Of a stretch of 64,000 nucleotides of DNA, positions 22,896 through 31,385 are shown piece after piece; the stretch's first letter is position 1; each line of letters starts with the position of its first letter. The position numbers were made by a program, and so were the translations under genes. The DNA is taken from assembly GCF_037081675.1 (NCBI RefSeq), contig NZ_JAZAQL010000003.1:248001-312000 (forward strand), written 5' to 3'. The stretch comes from Halorubellus litoreus (lineage in GTDB: Archaea > Halobacteriota > Halobacteria > Halobacteriales > Natrialbaceae). The notes under the pieces are model-generated. The model had not been told where the DNA came from, searched no databases, and worked only from the letters and a program-made list of their open reading frames with translations.

Positions 22896-24041
22896 TCAGC
22901 CGTCGTAGCCGGCGTACTCCATCAGTTGCTTGAAGATGTCCGTCCCCATCGCCTCCTTGTAGACGAGGCCGCCGAGCATCCCGCCGGGGTAGAAGTTCCC
23001 GTTCATCACGTGGTTGACCTTGTGACAGTGCATCAGGTAGATGCCGGGGTCGGCGTCGGCCTCGAACTCGATGGTGTGGCGTTCAGCGGGCGCGATGTTC
23101 GTGATGTCCATCTCGTGTCGGGCCGCTTCCGGAATCGTCCCGCCGTCCTTCTCCACGCGCGTGAACCGATGGTTGTGGATGTGCATCGGGTGACTCATGT
23201 AACCGCCGTTGGCCAGGTGGAGGCGGACGGTGTCGCCCTGTTCGACGATTATCGGACTTCCGTCCTCGGGGTGGAGCGTGCGCGGTGCGCACTTCCCGTT
23301 CACGGTGAACACGTCGGGTCTACGGTTCCGTGGGTCGTACTGGACGTCTTCGCCCGCCATCTGGCGGGAGAGCCGCGAATCCCACTCCTTGAACCCGAGG
23401 AAGTACTCCTTGTCAGCGGGTTCGTAGCCCTTCGGGTCGACGCGGAAGATCCCCCACATCCCCATCTCGATGTGCCGCTGGGTCTGGTAGTGGCAGTGAT
23501 AGATGTGCGTGCCGGGGACGTTCGCGGGAATCGTGTACGTGTGCTTCTCGCCGGGGTCGACGCGGATGCCCGTGGTCGTCGGGACGCCGTCGTCCTCCCA
23601 CTTCTTGGAGACGCCGTGGAAGTGCAGCGTGTGCGGGCGCTTTCCGTCCGTGTTGTCGAGCGTCACAGCCATGTCCTCGCCTTCGGTAGTGCGGAGGATG
23701 GGGCCGGGGACGCTCGGGTCGCCGTCGTCGGCGGAGAACGCCCACACCCGCGGCAATTCGACGGGGCCACCCATGGCGTCGCCGGGGTGGGGCTTGTGAA
23801 CGGCGGGCTGGGACTTCATGGTCACGGCCCCGCCCTGTTCGTCGACGTTCACGACCTCTGGCGGACTGGTCTCCGGGAGGTCCGCGGTCGTCGCGCCGAC
23901 GTCGTTCGTCGTGGTCGTCGTCTGGTCAGTTTCGAACGCGGTCGTGCACCCTGCGAGGCCGACCGCGCCCATGCCACCGGTCGCCGCTACGAATTCGCGT
24001 CGCGATACGCCAGTGCCGGGAGCGCCGATACGTTCCGTCAT
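22896..24041 (-). CDS. Two-domain multicopper oxidase, exported
   Basis: A 381-residue protein with a Tat-lipoprotein-like start (SRREFVAATGGMGAVGLAGC). All four copper motifs are visible: HTLHFHG, HIYHCHYQTQRHIEMGM, HPMHIHNHRF and MHCHKVNHV. They supply the eight histidines of a trinuclear cluster, and the second motif also has the Cys-His-Met set of a type 1 site in domain 1. The fourth motif has the Cys but Asn where Met/Leu is common. The length is that of two-domain laccase-like enzymes, not the three-domain form. The substrate is unknown; it could be Cu(I), nitrogen oxides or organics. The halocyanin gene follows. Confidence 0.85.
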   Translation of the reverse strand: MTERIGAPGTGVSRREFVAATGGMGAVGLAGCTTAFETDQTTTTTNDVGATTADLPETSPPEVVNVDEQGGAVTMKSQPAVHKPHPGDAMGGPVELPRVWAFSADDGDPSVPGPILRTTEGEDMAVTLDNTDGKRPHTLHFHGVSKKWEDDGVPTTTGIRVDPGEKHTYTIPANVPGTHIYHCHYQTQRHIEMGMWGIFRVDPKGYEPADKEYFLGFKEWDSRLSRQMAGEDVQYDPRNRRPDVFTVNGKCAPRTLHPEDGSPIIVEQGDTVRLHLANGGYMSHPMHIHNHRFTRVEKDGGTIPEAARHEMDITNIAPAERHTIEFEADADPGIYLMHCHKVNHVMNGNFYPGGMLGGLVYKEAMGTDIFKQLMEYAGYDG

Positions 24042-24267
24042 TGTACACCTACACCTATCGACCCCTACTTGAACCCGGCTTCGCTGATTCTCGACGCCGA
24101 AAAACCGTTCTCACGAGATTGGAACGGGCGGGGTGCCGACCCGAACCCGTTCGGATTCGACCCCGGGAAGGTCGTGGAACCGGCGTCGCGAGGTGGTGAA
24201 TTCGGCCGACGCGTTCGGGGCGGGACGTCGGCAGGTTTTTGAGGACTCCCCGAGGAGGCCGAAACAG

Positions 24268-24645
24268 ATGGTGCGGGACCCGTTCGTTGACGACGCCGAG
24301 CCGGACCTGCAGGCGGTCCTGGACGCGCTCGACGACCCGAACTGTCGGAAGATAGTCCAGGCGATGTCGGGGGCGATGACGGCGAACGAGGTGTCGGACG
24401 CGACCGACATCCCGTTGTCGACGACGTACCGCAAACTCGACCTCCTGACGGAGGCGTCGATTCTCGACGAACGCACGGAGATCCGGTCAGACGGCCACCA
24501 TACGACGAAGTACGTGCTCGCGTTCGAGGCGGTCGAGATCGGGTTGACCGAGGACCGCGAGTTCGCTGTCGATATCTCGCGGCCCGCGCAGTCGGCGGAC
24601 GAGCAACTCGCACAACTCTGGAACGAGGTACGTAAGGAAACATGA
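24268..24645 (+). CDS. Winged-helix transcriptional regulator
   Basis: This 125-residue protein has a winged helix at about residues 15-80: LDDPNCRKIVQAMSGAMTAN, then EVSDATDIPLSTTYRKLDLL as the recognition helix, then a wing. It resembles ArsR/MarR-like haloarchaeal regulators. The ATG at 24268 is preceded by a GAGGAGG site 10 bases upstream, and the in-frame sequence before it is not protein-like. Its stop overlaps the next start (ATGA), coupling it to a small membrane protein. It is divergent from the multicopper oxidase gene and could regulate it, but that is inference. Confidence 0.85.
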   Translation: MVRDPFVDDAEPDLQAVLDALDDPNCRKIVQAMSGAMTANEVSDATDIPLSTTYRKLDLLTEASILDERTEIRSDGHHTTKYVLAFEAVEIGLTEDREFAVDISRPAQSADEQLAQLWNEVRKET

Positions 24646-24923
24646 GCAGTCACACACCGGCTCTGGTCGTCGCACTGAAAGCAATCACGCTGGCTCTCGG
24701 AGGCCTCATCTCGTACCTCTCGTATCGCGCGTACCGGCGGACGGACGCGCGAGCACTCGGTTATCTCGCGCTCGGGTTCGGCGTCATCACGCTCGGGTCG
24801 CTGCTCGCGGGCGTGTTCGACCAGTTCCCGACCGGATTCGAGCGCAATACCGCGCTCGTCATCGAGTCGGCGTTGACGGCCATCGGGTTCGCTATCATCA
24901 CGTACTCGCTGTATTCGGAGTGA
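24642..24923 (+). CDS. Three-helix membrane protein (DUF7521-like)
   Basis: A 93-residue protein with three hydrophobic segments: LVVALKAITLALGGLISYL, LGYLALGFGVITLGSLLAG and LVIESALTAIGFAIITYSLY, with RAYRRTDARAL between the first two. It overlaps the upstream regulator gene by 4 bases. Such regulator-membrane protein pairs are common in haloarchaea, where the membrane partner may sense a signal for the regulator. The role is not known. Confidence 0.8.
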   Translation: MSSHTPALVVALKAITLALGGLISYLSYRAYRRTDARALGYLALGFGVITLGSLLAGVFDQFPTGFERNTALVIESALTAIGFAIITYSLYSE

Positions 24924-24998
24924 AAGAGCGGCCGCTCGAGGACGGTCAGTGAAGCGAGCTGAAAACGGGCCGAAAGAGCCGAACGAAGACTCGGCGAC

Positions 24999-25574
24999 TT
25001 AGCCGAGGATGTAGTCGAGACGCGGGTACTTCTCGAGGAGCGTCTGGCCGTCCGCGAACTCGTAGGTCTCGACGTAGCGGTCGAGGCCGATGATGCGGCC
25101 GGCGCCGAACGCGGCGATGGCGAGGAACACGAGGACGTACGCCATGTCGCTGTTGACGAAGCCGTGTTCGACGGCCCAGTTCCCGAAGTAGAACATCGTC
25201 ATCATGAAGGCCCCGAAGAACGCCGCGAGGCGGACGAGGAGGCCGACGATGAGGCCGAGGCCGATCGCGATCTGGCCGAACGGGACGGCGATGTCGATGA
25301 ACGCGAGGAACCAGGTGGTGTCAGCCATCCACGCGTACATCCCCGCGAGGGGGTTGCCGTTCGCTGCGGCGCCGAACGCGAGGTAGCCTTGTGCGGTCCA
25401 GGCGCCCTCGAGGACCTTGCTGAGGCCGGCGCTGAGGAACGCGTAGCCGAACATGAGTCGGAGTGCGAGGACGAACCACGCGCTCAGGGAGTGGGCTTGA
25501 CCGTTGACGGTGATGCCGCCGATGGTGCTCTCGAACTTGTTCGCGGATTGTTTGGTGGTGGGGATGGATGCCAT
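24999..25574 (-). CDS. DoxX family membrane protein
   Basis: A 191-residue protein with four transmembrane segments in the DoxX/DoxD arrangement. LRLMFGYAFLSAGLSKVLEG marks the first helix, and LAFIDIAVPFGQIAIGLGLI and LAAFFGAFMMTMFYFGN follow. Family members are linked to thiosulfate or quinone oxidation and to redox stress, but most are uncharacterised. It ends at 24999 and its start at 25574 faces the msrA gene's 3' end. It is probably monocistronic. Confidence 0.85.
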   Translation of the reverse strand: MASIPTTKQSANKFESTIGGITVNGQAHSLSAWFVLALRLMFGYAFLSAGLSKVLEGAWTAQGYLAFGAAANGNPLAGMYAWMADTTWFLAFIDIAVPFGQIAIGLGLIVGLLVRLAAFFGAFMMTMFYFGNWAVEHGFVNSDMAYVLVFLAIAAFGAGRIIGLDRYVETYEFADGQTLLEKYPRLDYILG

Positions 25575-25710
25575 ATTAGTTCAACGAGTAGAGAGACGAT
25601 ACCCGTCCCCATATAAAGAGAGAGTGGTTCTCGGGTTGAGAGAAACGCTCGCCGCCGTGACCGCTTGCCAGCGGCTGGCCCACAGCAGCCGGTTCGACGC
25701 GGCCGCGTTG

Positions 25711-26247
25711 TTAGTCCGCTTTGACCTGGTCGCGGAACTGTTCGCGGACCTTCTTGATCTTCGGGTCGGCGTGGAACGTGCAGTACCGGTCGTTCGGGTT
25801 CTTCTCGTAGTAGTCCTGGTGCTTCGCTTCGGCCTCGTAGAACGTCTCCAGTGGCTCGACCTCGGTGACGATGTCGTCGTCGTAGACGTCCTCGTCCGCG
25901 AGCCCCTGGATGAACGTCTGGGTCAGTTCGCGCTGCTCGTCGGTCTCGTAGAGGACGATGGAGCGGTACTGGGTGCCGACGTCCGGGCCCTGTTTGTTCA
26001 ACTGGGTGGGGTCGTGGATGGTGAAGAAGACGCGCAGGAGGTCCTCGTACGCGATGGTGTCGGGGTCGAACTCGACGCGAACGACCTCGGCGTGTCCGGT
26101 ATCGCCCGAGCACACCGCGCGGTACGATGGATTCTCTACGTGCCCGCCCGCGTACCCGGACGTGACCTCGTGGACGCCTTCGAGTTCCTTCATCGCGGCC
26201 TCGACGCACCAGAAGCAACCGCCGCCGAACGTCGCTGTCTCGCTCAT
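25711..26247 (-). CDS. msrA: Peptide methionine sulfoxide reductase MsrA
   Basis: A 178-residue enzyme that reduces methionine-S-sulfoxide in proteins. The active-site motif GGGCFWCVEAAMKELEGV is near the N-terminus, followed by SGYAGGH and GHAEVVRVEFDP. The late YYEKNPNDRYC provides a possible resolving cysteine. Length and motif order are standard. It starts 70 bases before a five-copy 21-bp repeat. Confidence 0.95.
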   Translation of the reverse strand: MSETATFGGGCFWCVEAAMKELEGVHEVTSGYAGGHVENPSYRAVCSGDTGHAEVVRVEFDPDTIAYEDLLRVFFTIHDPTQLNKQGPDVGTQYRSIVLYETDEQRELTQTFIQGLADEDVYDDDIVTEVEPLETFYEAEAKHQDYYEKNPNDRYCTFHADPKIKKVREQFRDQVKAD

Positions 26248-26319
26248 ACCCGAACGTAGGTGCGACGGCCGTAAAGGCTTGTCTCGGCGGACGGTCGTTC
26301 CGGATTCGGCAGTGGGTCT

Positions 26320-26424
26320 GGGGTTCGCGTGTTAGTCCGTGGGGTTCGCGTGTCAGTCCGTGGGGTTCGCGTGTCAGTCCGTGGGGTTCGCGTGTCAGTC
26401 CGTGGGGTTCGCGTGTCAGTCCGC
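26320..26424. repeat. 21-bp tandem repeat, five copies
   Basis: The unit, starting GGGGTTCGCGTGTCAGTCCG, is repeated at 26320, 26341, 26362, 26383 and 26404 with only two base differences across all copies. There are no spacers, so it is not a CRISPR array. Confidence 0.95.
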
Positions 26425-26571
26425 GCCGCCGACGGTGTGCGTGGCGGTGGAACCGTGAGGTTCAGGGTGGTGGACGCGAAGGGACGTGTACGAACGGTCC
26501 GCCGACATTCGCCACCCGAACTGATTCGGCCGCCGCGCTTGCTTGCGGTCACGGGATGTTCCTGGTCGAAG

Positions 26572-26579
26572 TTTTAAGT
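26572..26579 (+). promoter_or_regulatory. TATA element for the ferredoxin gene
   Basis: TTTTAAGT is centred about 31 bases ahead of the ATG at 26607, as expected for a short-leader archaeal promoter. Confidence 0.6.
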
Positions 26580-26606
26580 ACTAGGGCTGAGTGGTGTAGG
26601 GTACCA

Positions 26607-26936
26607 ATGGCCATAGACCCGAACTTCGAGCAGAATCGCGACGTCGTGGAGCAGCACGACGGTCACGACGTGTGGGGGCCGGTGGACGAACCCGAGGAAC
26701 TCGGAATCCACGGGACGCACGTCGCCGTGGACTTCGACATCTGTATCGCCGACGGCGCGTGCGTCGAGGACTGTCCGGTGGACGTCTTCGAGTGGGTTGA
26801 CACGCCCGATCACCCCGAGAGCGAGATCAAGGCGGACCCGGCGAACGAGAGCCAGTGCATCGACTGCATGCTCTGCGTCGACGTCTGCCCCGTCGACGCC
26901 ATCGACGTCGACCCCGGGCGCGCCGGTCGGAGCTGA
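26607..26936 (+). CDS. 4Fe-4S dicluster ferredoxin
   Basis: A 109-residue protein with two cluster motifs, CIADGACVEDCPVDVFEW and CIDCMLCVDVCPVDAIDVD. The second is a full CxxCxxCxxxCP motif; the first has CxxxxxCxxxCP, with the second Cys of a standard motif missing. It resembles haloarchaeal ferredoxins annotated beside the Fix operon. The ATG at 26607 begins MAIDPNFEQNRDVVEQHDGH. It precedes fixA by 248 bases and is transcribed from its own TATA element, so it may supply low-potential electrons to, or receive them from, the ETF system. Confidence 0.88.
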   Translation: MAIDPNFEQNRDVVEQHDGHDVWGPVDEPEELGIHGTHVAVDFDICIADGACVEDCPVDVFEWVDTPDHPESEIKADPANESQCIDCMLCVDVCPVDAIDVDPGRAGRS

Positions 26937-27111
26937 CGGACGCTATCCTGCCGCCCTCTCCGATCGGTTCGACGGCGTGCACGACCACCGGTCGGTCGTC
27001 GCAACGGTGCGTCTACTGACGTCGTGAAGCGGACGCTGTACGTTCTGCGGGCCTGAAGCGGACGCGGCTTCGAGCCGTGTCCTCTCGTAGCCGACGGAAC
27101 GGTCGCGTCAC

Positions 27112-27138
27112 GTGATAATCACCGACACAGTGATAATC
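27112..27138. promoter_or_regulatory. Direct repeat ahead of fixA, possible operator
   Basis: GTGATAATC occurs at 27112-27120 and again at 27130-27138, 18 bases apart, with a related GTGATAGAT at 27173-27181 just before fixA. A dimeric regulator binding the same helix face is possible. Confidence 0.35.
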
Positions 27139-27184
27139 CCTCCCTCCGCCTTGCTAGTCGAACACACCCTCGGTGATAGATAGC

Positions 27185-28039
27185 ATGTATTCAGTCGTAC
27201 TGACGAAAGGGGTCCCCGACTTCCGCGAGGGGGTGGTGTCGTTCGACGAGGACGGCCACCTCGAGCGCGGGGAGACCCCCACGGTGATGAACCCGAACGA
27301 CAAGCACGCCGCGCGCGCGGCGCTCCAGACGAAGGTCCGCCACGGCGGCGACGTGACACTCATGAGCATGGGGCCGCCGGGGTACGGCGACGTCCTCCGG
27401 GAGGGGATGGAAGACGTCTACGGCGACGACTGCGTCCTCCTCTCGGACCGCGAGATGGCGGCGGCTGACACGTGGGCGACCGCGATCACGGTCGCGACCG
27501 GCATCCAGAAGTTAGAGGAACAACCGGACCTCGTGTTCGCGGGGTTCAAGACCGCTGACGGGGAGACCGGCCACACCGGCCCGCAGGCGGCGTGGTGTAT
27601 GGACTGGCCGATCCTCACGCACGTGATCTCGCTGGACGTCGACGAGGACGAGGGCGTCGTCCGCGCGAAGCGACTCGTGCAGGGCGACGTCGAGGAGATC
27701 GAGACCGTCGAGGCCGAGCTGCCGGCGTTCGTCGTCACGGACCCGGAGTTCGAGCCGACGTACCGGCGCGCCGAGCACCGCCTGAAGCACAAGGACCTCC
27801 GCGAGGAGACGCAGGCGCGCGCGGCTGACCACGAGTCCGTGATGACGGTGTGGGACCACGAGGACCTGAATCTCGACCCGGACTACATCGGGCTGGACGG
27901 GTCGCCGACGATCGTCGGCGGCGTCGACCCCATCCCGAAGGCGCCGAGCGAGCGGGAGGCGACGGACGTCGACCCCACTGACTCTCAGGGAATGGAGCAG
28001 GTCGTCGAGGAACTCGCGCCGTACGCGGGAGGTGACTGA
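27185..28039 (+). CDS. fixA: Electron transfer flavoprotein beta subunit, FixA-type
   Basis: A 284-residue ETF beta subunit. It begins MYSVVLTKGVPDFREGVVSF, and contains RAALQTKVRHGGDVTLMSMG and the AMP/FAD-associated loop VFAGFKTADGETGHTGPQAAW. With FixB it forms the ETF heterodimer that in bifurcating systems splits NADH electrons between ferredoxin and quinone. The start was moved to the second in-frame ATG (27185), which fits the family. fixB begins 2 bases after its stop, and fixC follows in the same operon. Confidence 0.92.
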   Translation: MYSVVLTKGVPDFREGVVSFDEDGHLERGETPTVMNPNDKHAARAALQTKVRHGGDVTLMSMGPPGYGDVLREGMEDVYGDDCVLLSDREMAAADTWATAITVATGIQKLEEQPDLVFAGFKTADGETGHTGPQAAWCMDWPILTHVISLDVDEDEGVVRAKRLVQGDVEEIETVEAELPAFVVTDPEFEPTYRRAEHRLKHKDLREETQARAADHESVMTVWDHEDLNLDPDYIGLDGSPTIVGGVDPIPKAPSEREATDVDPTDSQGMEQVVEELAPYAGGD

Positions 28040-28041
28040 CC

Positions 28042-29697
28042 ATGGCTGTATTCGACCCGAACGACTTCGACATCAGCGAACTCGGCCCGAAGGTGAAGGA
28101 CGTCGAGGACGCCGACGACCTGGAGGAGGTCCTCGAACGCGAGAAGGAGGGGAAGAACCGGGACGCGGTGAAGACGCTCGTCCAGAGCCGCATCGACAAG
28201 CTCCACGACGAGGACGAGGACGCAATCGACTACGAGGCGCTCGACCCCGGCGAGTACACGGTCGCGGAGATGGCGAACCTCGTGCGCGACGTCGACGACG
28301 CGGACGCGCTCCGCGGGATGCTCGAACGCGAGGAAGCGGGCGAGGACCGGTCGACGGCGAAGGACCGCATCCAGTCGCGTCTCGACCAGTTGGAGTCGAG
28401 CGACGACGACGGCGAGGAGGAGGAGTACGTGCCGCCGGAGGAGAAGTACCCCGAACTCGACCATCCGACGGCGGACAAGCAGTACGTCCACGGTATCGAC
28501 GACGGCGAGTACCGCGACATGTGGGTGTACTGCGAGACCCAGCAGGGCGACCTCGTCGACGTGAGCCTGGAGATGCTCGGGAAGGCTCGCCAGCTGATGG
28601 ACGACTACAACGACCAGTACGACGAGGAGGAGCGCGTCGTCGCGGTCCTCATGGGTGACGACGTCGAGGGGCACGCCGAGACCTGTATCGAGTACGGCGC
28701 GGACCTCGTGGTCGTTCACGAGGACGAACGCATGGCGCGCTTCCAGCACAAGGCGTACTCGGAGGTGTTCTGCGACGTGGCGCGCGGCGACGGCCACGAG
28801 TTCGGCCGCGAAGACCGCGAGGAGCGCGACTGGCACGACTACGACGAACCGCGGTACGTGCTGTTCCCGGCGACGAACAACGGCCGGGACCTGTCCGCGC
28901 AGGTGCAGGCGGAACTGGATTCCGGGCTCGCGAGCGACTGCTCGGGGCTGTACATCGAGGACACCGTCATCTCGAACCCCGCGAAGACGGGTGGGGAGGG
29001 CAAGCGCCAGTTCGAGCGCGTCCTCCACATGAAGCGCCCGGACTTCTCCGGGTTCGAGTACTCGACGATCCTCTGTCTGGACAAACCGCATCGGGACTTC
29101 CACCCGCAGGGCGGGAGCGTCATCCCCGGGAGCTTCGAGATACCCGAGGCCGACGCGGAGCGCGAGGGCGAGGTCGTGCACAGCGACCTGGAGGCGCCCG
29201 ACGAGTGGTTCCGCGTGGACGTCCAGGACTTCGACACGCTCGAGGAAGGCATCGACCTGACCGGGTACGACGTCGTCGTCGCGCTCGGTCGCGGCATCGG
29301 CGACGACCCGACGAAGGGCATCGAACTCGGCCTCGAACTGCGTGACGCGTTCGAGGACGCGGAACTCGGGCTCTCGCGGGGCGTCATCACGTCCTCGTAC
29401 AGTTTCGACGGGCACGTCGAGCAGTACATCGGCGAGGACCGCCAGATCGGTGAGAGCGGCCAGGTGGTCGAACCCGACGTCTACATCGCTGCGGGCATCA
29501 GCGGCGCCATCCAGCACAAGGTCGGGATGGACGAGTCCGACGTCATCATCTCGATAAACACGGAGCCGGACGCGGACATCCGGGACTTCTCGGACTACTA
29601 CGTTCAGGGCGACCTCTTCGAGGTCCTCCCGCGGTTGACCGAAGCGGTCGAATCGGGCGAGTTACGACTTGAGGAGATAGCGGCCGGAGACGACTGA
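28042..29697 (+). CDS. fixB: Electron transfer flavoprotein alpha subunit with halophilic N-terminal extension, FixB-type
   Basis: A 551-residue ETF alpha subunit, far longer than the usual ~320. The last ~400 residues hold the ETF alpha fold, with the FAD-binding region VEPDVYIAAGISGAIQHKVG near the end and ALGRGIGDDPTKGIELGLEL before it. The first ~130 residues are an acidic extension that contains the same helical unit twice, VKDVEDADDLEEVLEREKEG and VRDVDDADALRGMLEREEAG, each followed by IxSRLDxL-like helices. The extension may bind a partner. It is in the fixABC run, with 2- and 5-base spacing. Confidence 0.92.
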   Translation: MAVFDPNDFDISELGPKVKDVEDADDLEEVLEREKEGKNRDAVKTLVQSRIDKLHDEDEDAIDYEALDPGEYTVAEMANLVRDVDDADALRGMLEREEAGEDRSTAKDRIQSRLDQLESSDDDGEEEEYVPPEEKYPELDHPTADKQYVHGIDDGEYRDMWVYCETQQGDLVDVSLEMLGKARQLMDDYNDQYDEEERVVAVLMGDDVEGHAETCIEYGADLVVVHEDERMARFQHKAYSEVFCDVARGDGHEFGREDREERDWHDYDEPRYVLFPATNNGRDLSAQVQAELDSGLASDCSGLYIEDTVISNPAKTGGEGKRQFERVLHMKRPDFSGFEYSTILCLDKPHRDFHPQGGSVIPGSFEIPEADAEREGEVVHSDLEAPDEWFRVDVQDFDTLEEGIDLTGYDVVVALGRGIGDDPTKGIELGLELRDAFEDAELGLSRGVITSSYSFDGHVEQYIGEDRQIGESGQVVEPDVYIAAGISGAIQHKVGMDESDVIISINTEPDADIRDFSDYYVQGDLFEVLPRLTEAVESGELRLEEIAAGDD

Positions 29698-29702
29698 CTA
29701 CA

Positions 29703-31379
29703 ATGACTGACGACAGAGAACACTACGAGGCGGTCGTCGTCGGGTGCGGTCCCGGCGGCGCCGCGGCGGCGGCGGTACTGGCCGACAACGGCGTCGAGAC
29801 GCTCGTCCTCGAACGCGGGGTCGAAGCCGGGTCGAAGAACGTCTCCGGCGGGCTCATCTACGCGGAGGAGTCGGCGCCGTACACGATCGACGACCTCTAC
29901 CCGGGATTCCGTGAGTACGCGAGCGAGCGACCGATCACGGAGTACCACATCCACAACGTCGCCGGGGACAAGGTCAAGAGCTACGACATCACGGACCTCC
30001 ACGACCACGACACGGAGTGGTCGGACGCGGTCCTGCGTCGGAAGATGGATTCGTGGCTCGAGCGGCGCGTGCACGAGCGGACTCGGGAGACCGGCGGTGG
30101 CGTGGTCACGGGCGTGCACGTGGACGGCCTCATCCAGGAGGACGGCGAGGTGAAGGGCGTGACGTGCGAGGAGCTCGACCCCATCGAGGCGGACCTCGTC
30201 GTCGCGGCGGACGGCGTGAACAGCGAGCTGGCGCGCGAGGCGAATCTGATGGACTGGGAGGAGCCCGAGGAGTGGTTCCAGGGCGTGAAGGCGGTCGTCG
30301 ACCTCCCCGAGGGCGCGGTCGAGGACCGGTTCGGTATCGGCGAGGACGAGGGTGCGGCGCACCTGTTCTCGGGCGACCTCTTCGAGGGCGTCCGCGGCGG
30401 TGGGTTCGTGTACACGAACGAGAGCACGCTCTCGGTCGGCACCGTCTTCCACCTCGACAGTCTCGTCGCCGAGGAGGCGGAACCGCACGAGTTGCTGGAC
30501 GCGCTCCTGACGCACCCGATGCTCGACGAGTACTTCGACGGCGAGTACGACGAGCTCGAGTACTCGGCGAAGCTCGTGCCGGACTCGAAGAAGGTCGCGC
30601 ACACCTCGCCCCATCGCGGGCGACTCGTGCTCGTCGGTGACGCGGCCGGGCAGATGCAGGCGCAGGGCCCCATCATCAAGGGGATGAACCACGCCGTCAC
30701 CGCGGGCGCGCTCGCCGCGGAGGCGTTCGTGGAGTCCCGTGCTCGCAAGAGCCGGAAGTCCGAGCCGACCGCGGGCGAACTCTACGAGCGCAAGCTCAAG
30801 ACCGAGGGCGTGATGGGGAAGCTCCGCCCGAAGCGCTACGAGGTCGCGGCCGCGCTCGGCGAGCGCGACGCCGTCACGGACATCACGGATTCACTGCTCC
30901 AGTCGCCGGTCGGGAAGGTCGGGCTGAAGGTCGCGGATTCGCTCGGCGTCGTCGAGCGCGCGTACTCGTCGCCGTTCATGTCGATGTTGATGCCGGACAC
31001 GAAGACGCCGTACGTGACGCTCCCGACGGTCATCGGGGAGACGCTCGGCGACCGCGTCACCGGCGAGAACACCATCGAGCCGCCGGCGCTCGACGACCGC
31101 ATCGGCGACCTCACGTACGACGTCGGCGACCCGCACATCGAACTGCTCGACGAGTCCTACGCGGCCAGCGGCGCTGCGGTGTCGGCGTGTCCGGTGAGCG
31201 CGCAGGACTTCGGCGGTGGCTGCTATCGCTCGGAGACCGTGAAGACGAACGGGAGCGAGGAGCGGGTCGTCAGTCTCGACACGCAGCCCTGCGTCGAGTG
31301 CGGGACGTGCGCGGTCGTCGCGGACACCGACTGGAATCATCCCGCGGGGAACAAGGGCGTCGAGTTCAAGCAGGGGTGA
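29703..31379 (+). CDS. fixC: ETF:quinone oxidoreductase with a fused FixX-like ferredoxin domain
   Basis: A 558-residue flavoprotein. FAD binding is shown by YEAVVVGCGPGGAAAAAVL, and GRLVLVGDAAGQMQAQGPII is the second FAD motif. The last ~80 residues carry SACPVSAQDF and PCVECGTCAVVADTDWNHPA, the cysteine pattern of FixX ferredoxins (CP then CxECGTC), for one 4Fe-4S cluster. FixC and FixX are therefore one protein here. It should pass ETF electrons to the quinone pool. The separate ferredoxin at 26607 is thus not the canonical FixX. A small unknown gene follows 6 bases later. Confidence 0.9.
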   Translation: MTDDREHYEAVVVGCGPGGAAAAAVLADNGVETLVLERGVEAGSKNVSGGLIYAEESAPYTIDDLYPGFREYASERPITEYHIHNVAGDKVKSYDITDLHDHDTEWSDAVLRRKMDSWLERRVHERTRETGGGVVTGVHVDGLIQEDGEVKGVTCEELDPIEADLVVAADGVNSELAREANLMDWEEPEEWFQGVKAVVDLPEGAVEDRFGIGEDEGAAHLFSGDLFEGVRGGGFVYTNESTLSVGTVFHLDSLVAEEAEPHELLDALLTHPMLDEYFDGEYDELEYSAKLVPDSKKVAHTSPHRGRLVLVGDAAGQMQAQGPIIKGMNHAVTAGALAAEAFVESRARKSRKSEPTAGELYERKLKTEGVMGKLRPKRYEVAAALGERDAVTDITDSLLQSPVGKVGLKVADSLGVVERAYSSPFMSMLMPDTKTPYVTLPTVIGETLGDRVTGENTIEPPALDDRIGDLTYDVGDPHIELLDESYAASGAAVSACPVSAQDFGGGCYRSETVKTNGSEERVVSLDTQPCVECGTCAVVADTDWNHPAGNKGVEFKQG

Positions 31380-31385
31380 CCGAGC

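Larger units (their letters stand above)
26248..26606. other. 359-bp divergent gap between msrA and the ferredoxin gene
   Basis: No gene is supported. It holds a 21-bp repeat in five copies (26320-26424) and the ferredoxin TATA element at 26572-26579. Confidence 0.55.

Noticed and set aside
22896..24041. Copper nitrite reductase (NirK)
   Set aside because: The protein has HxH, HCH, HxxHxH and HCHxxxH motifs of a trinuclear multicopper oxidase. NirK has only a type 1 and a type 2 site and lacks the extra histidines.
26320..26424. CRISPR array
   Set aside because: Repeats are 21 bp and abut without spacers; no cas gene is near.
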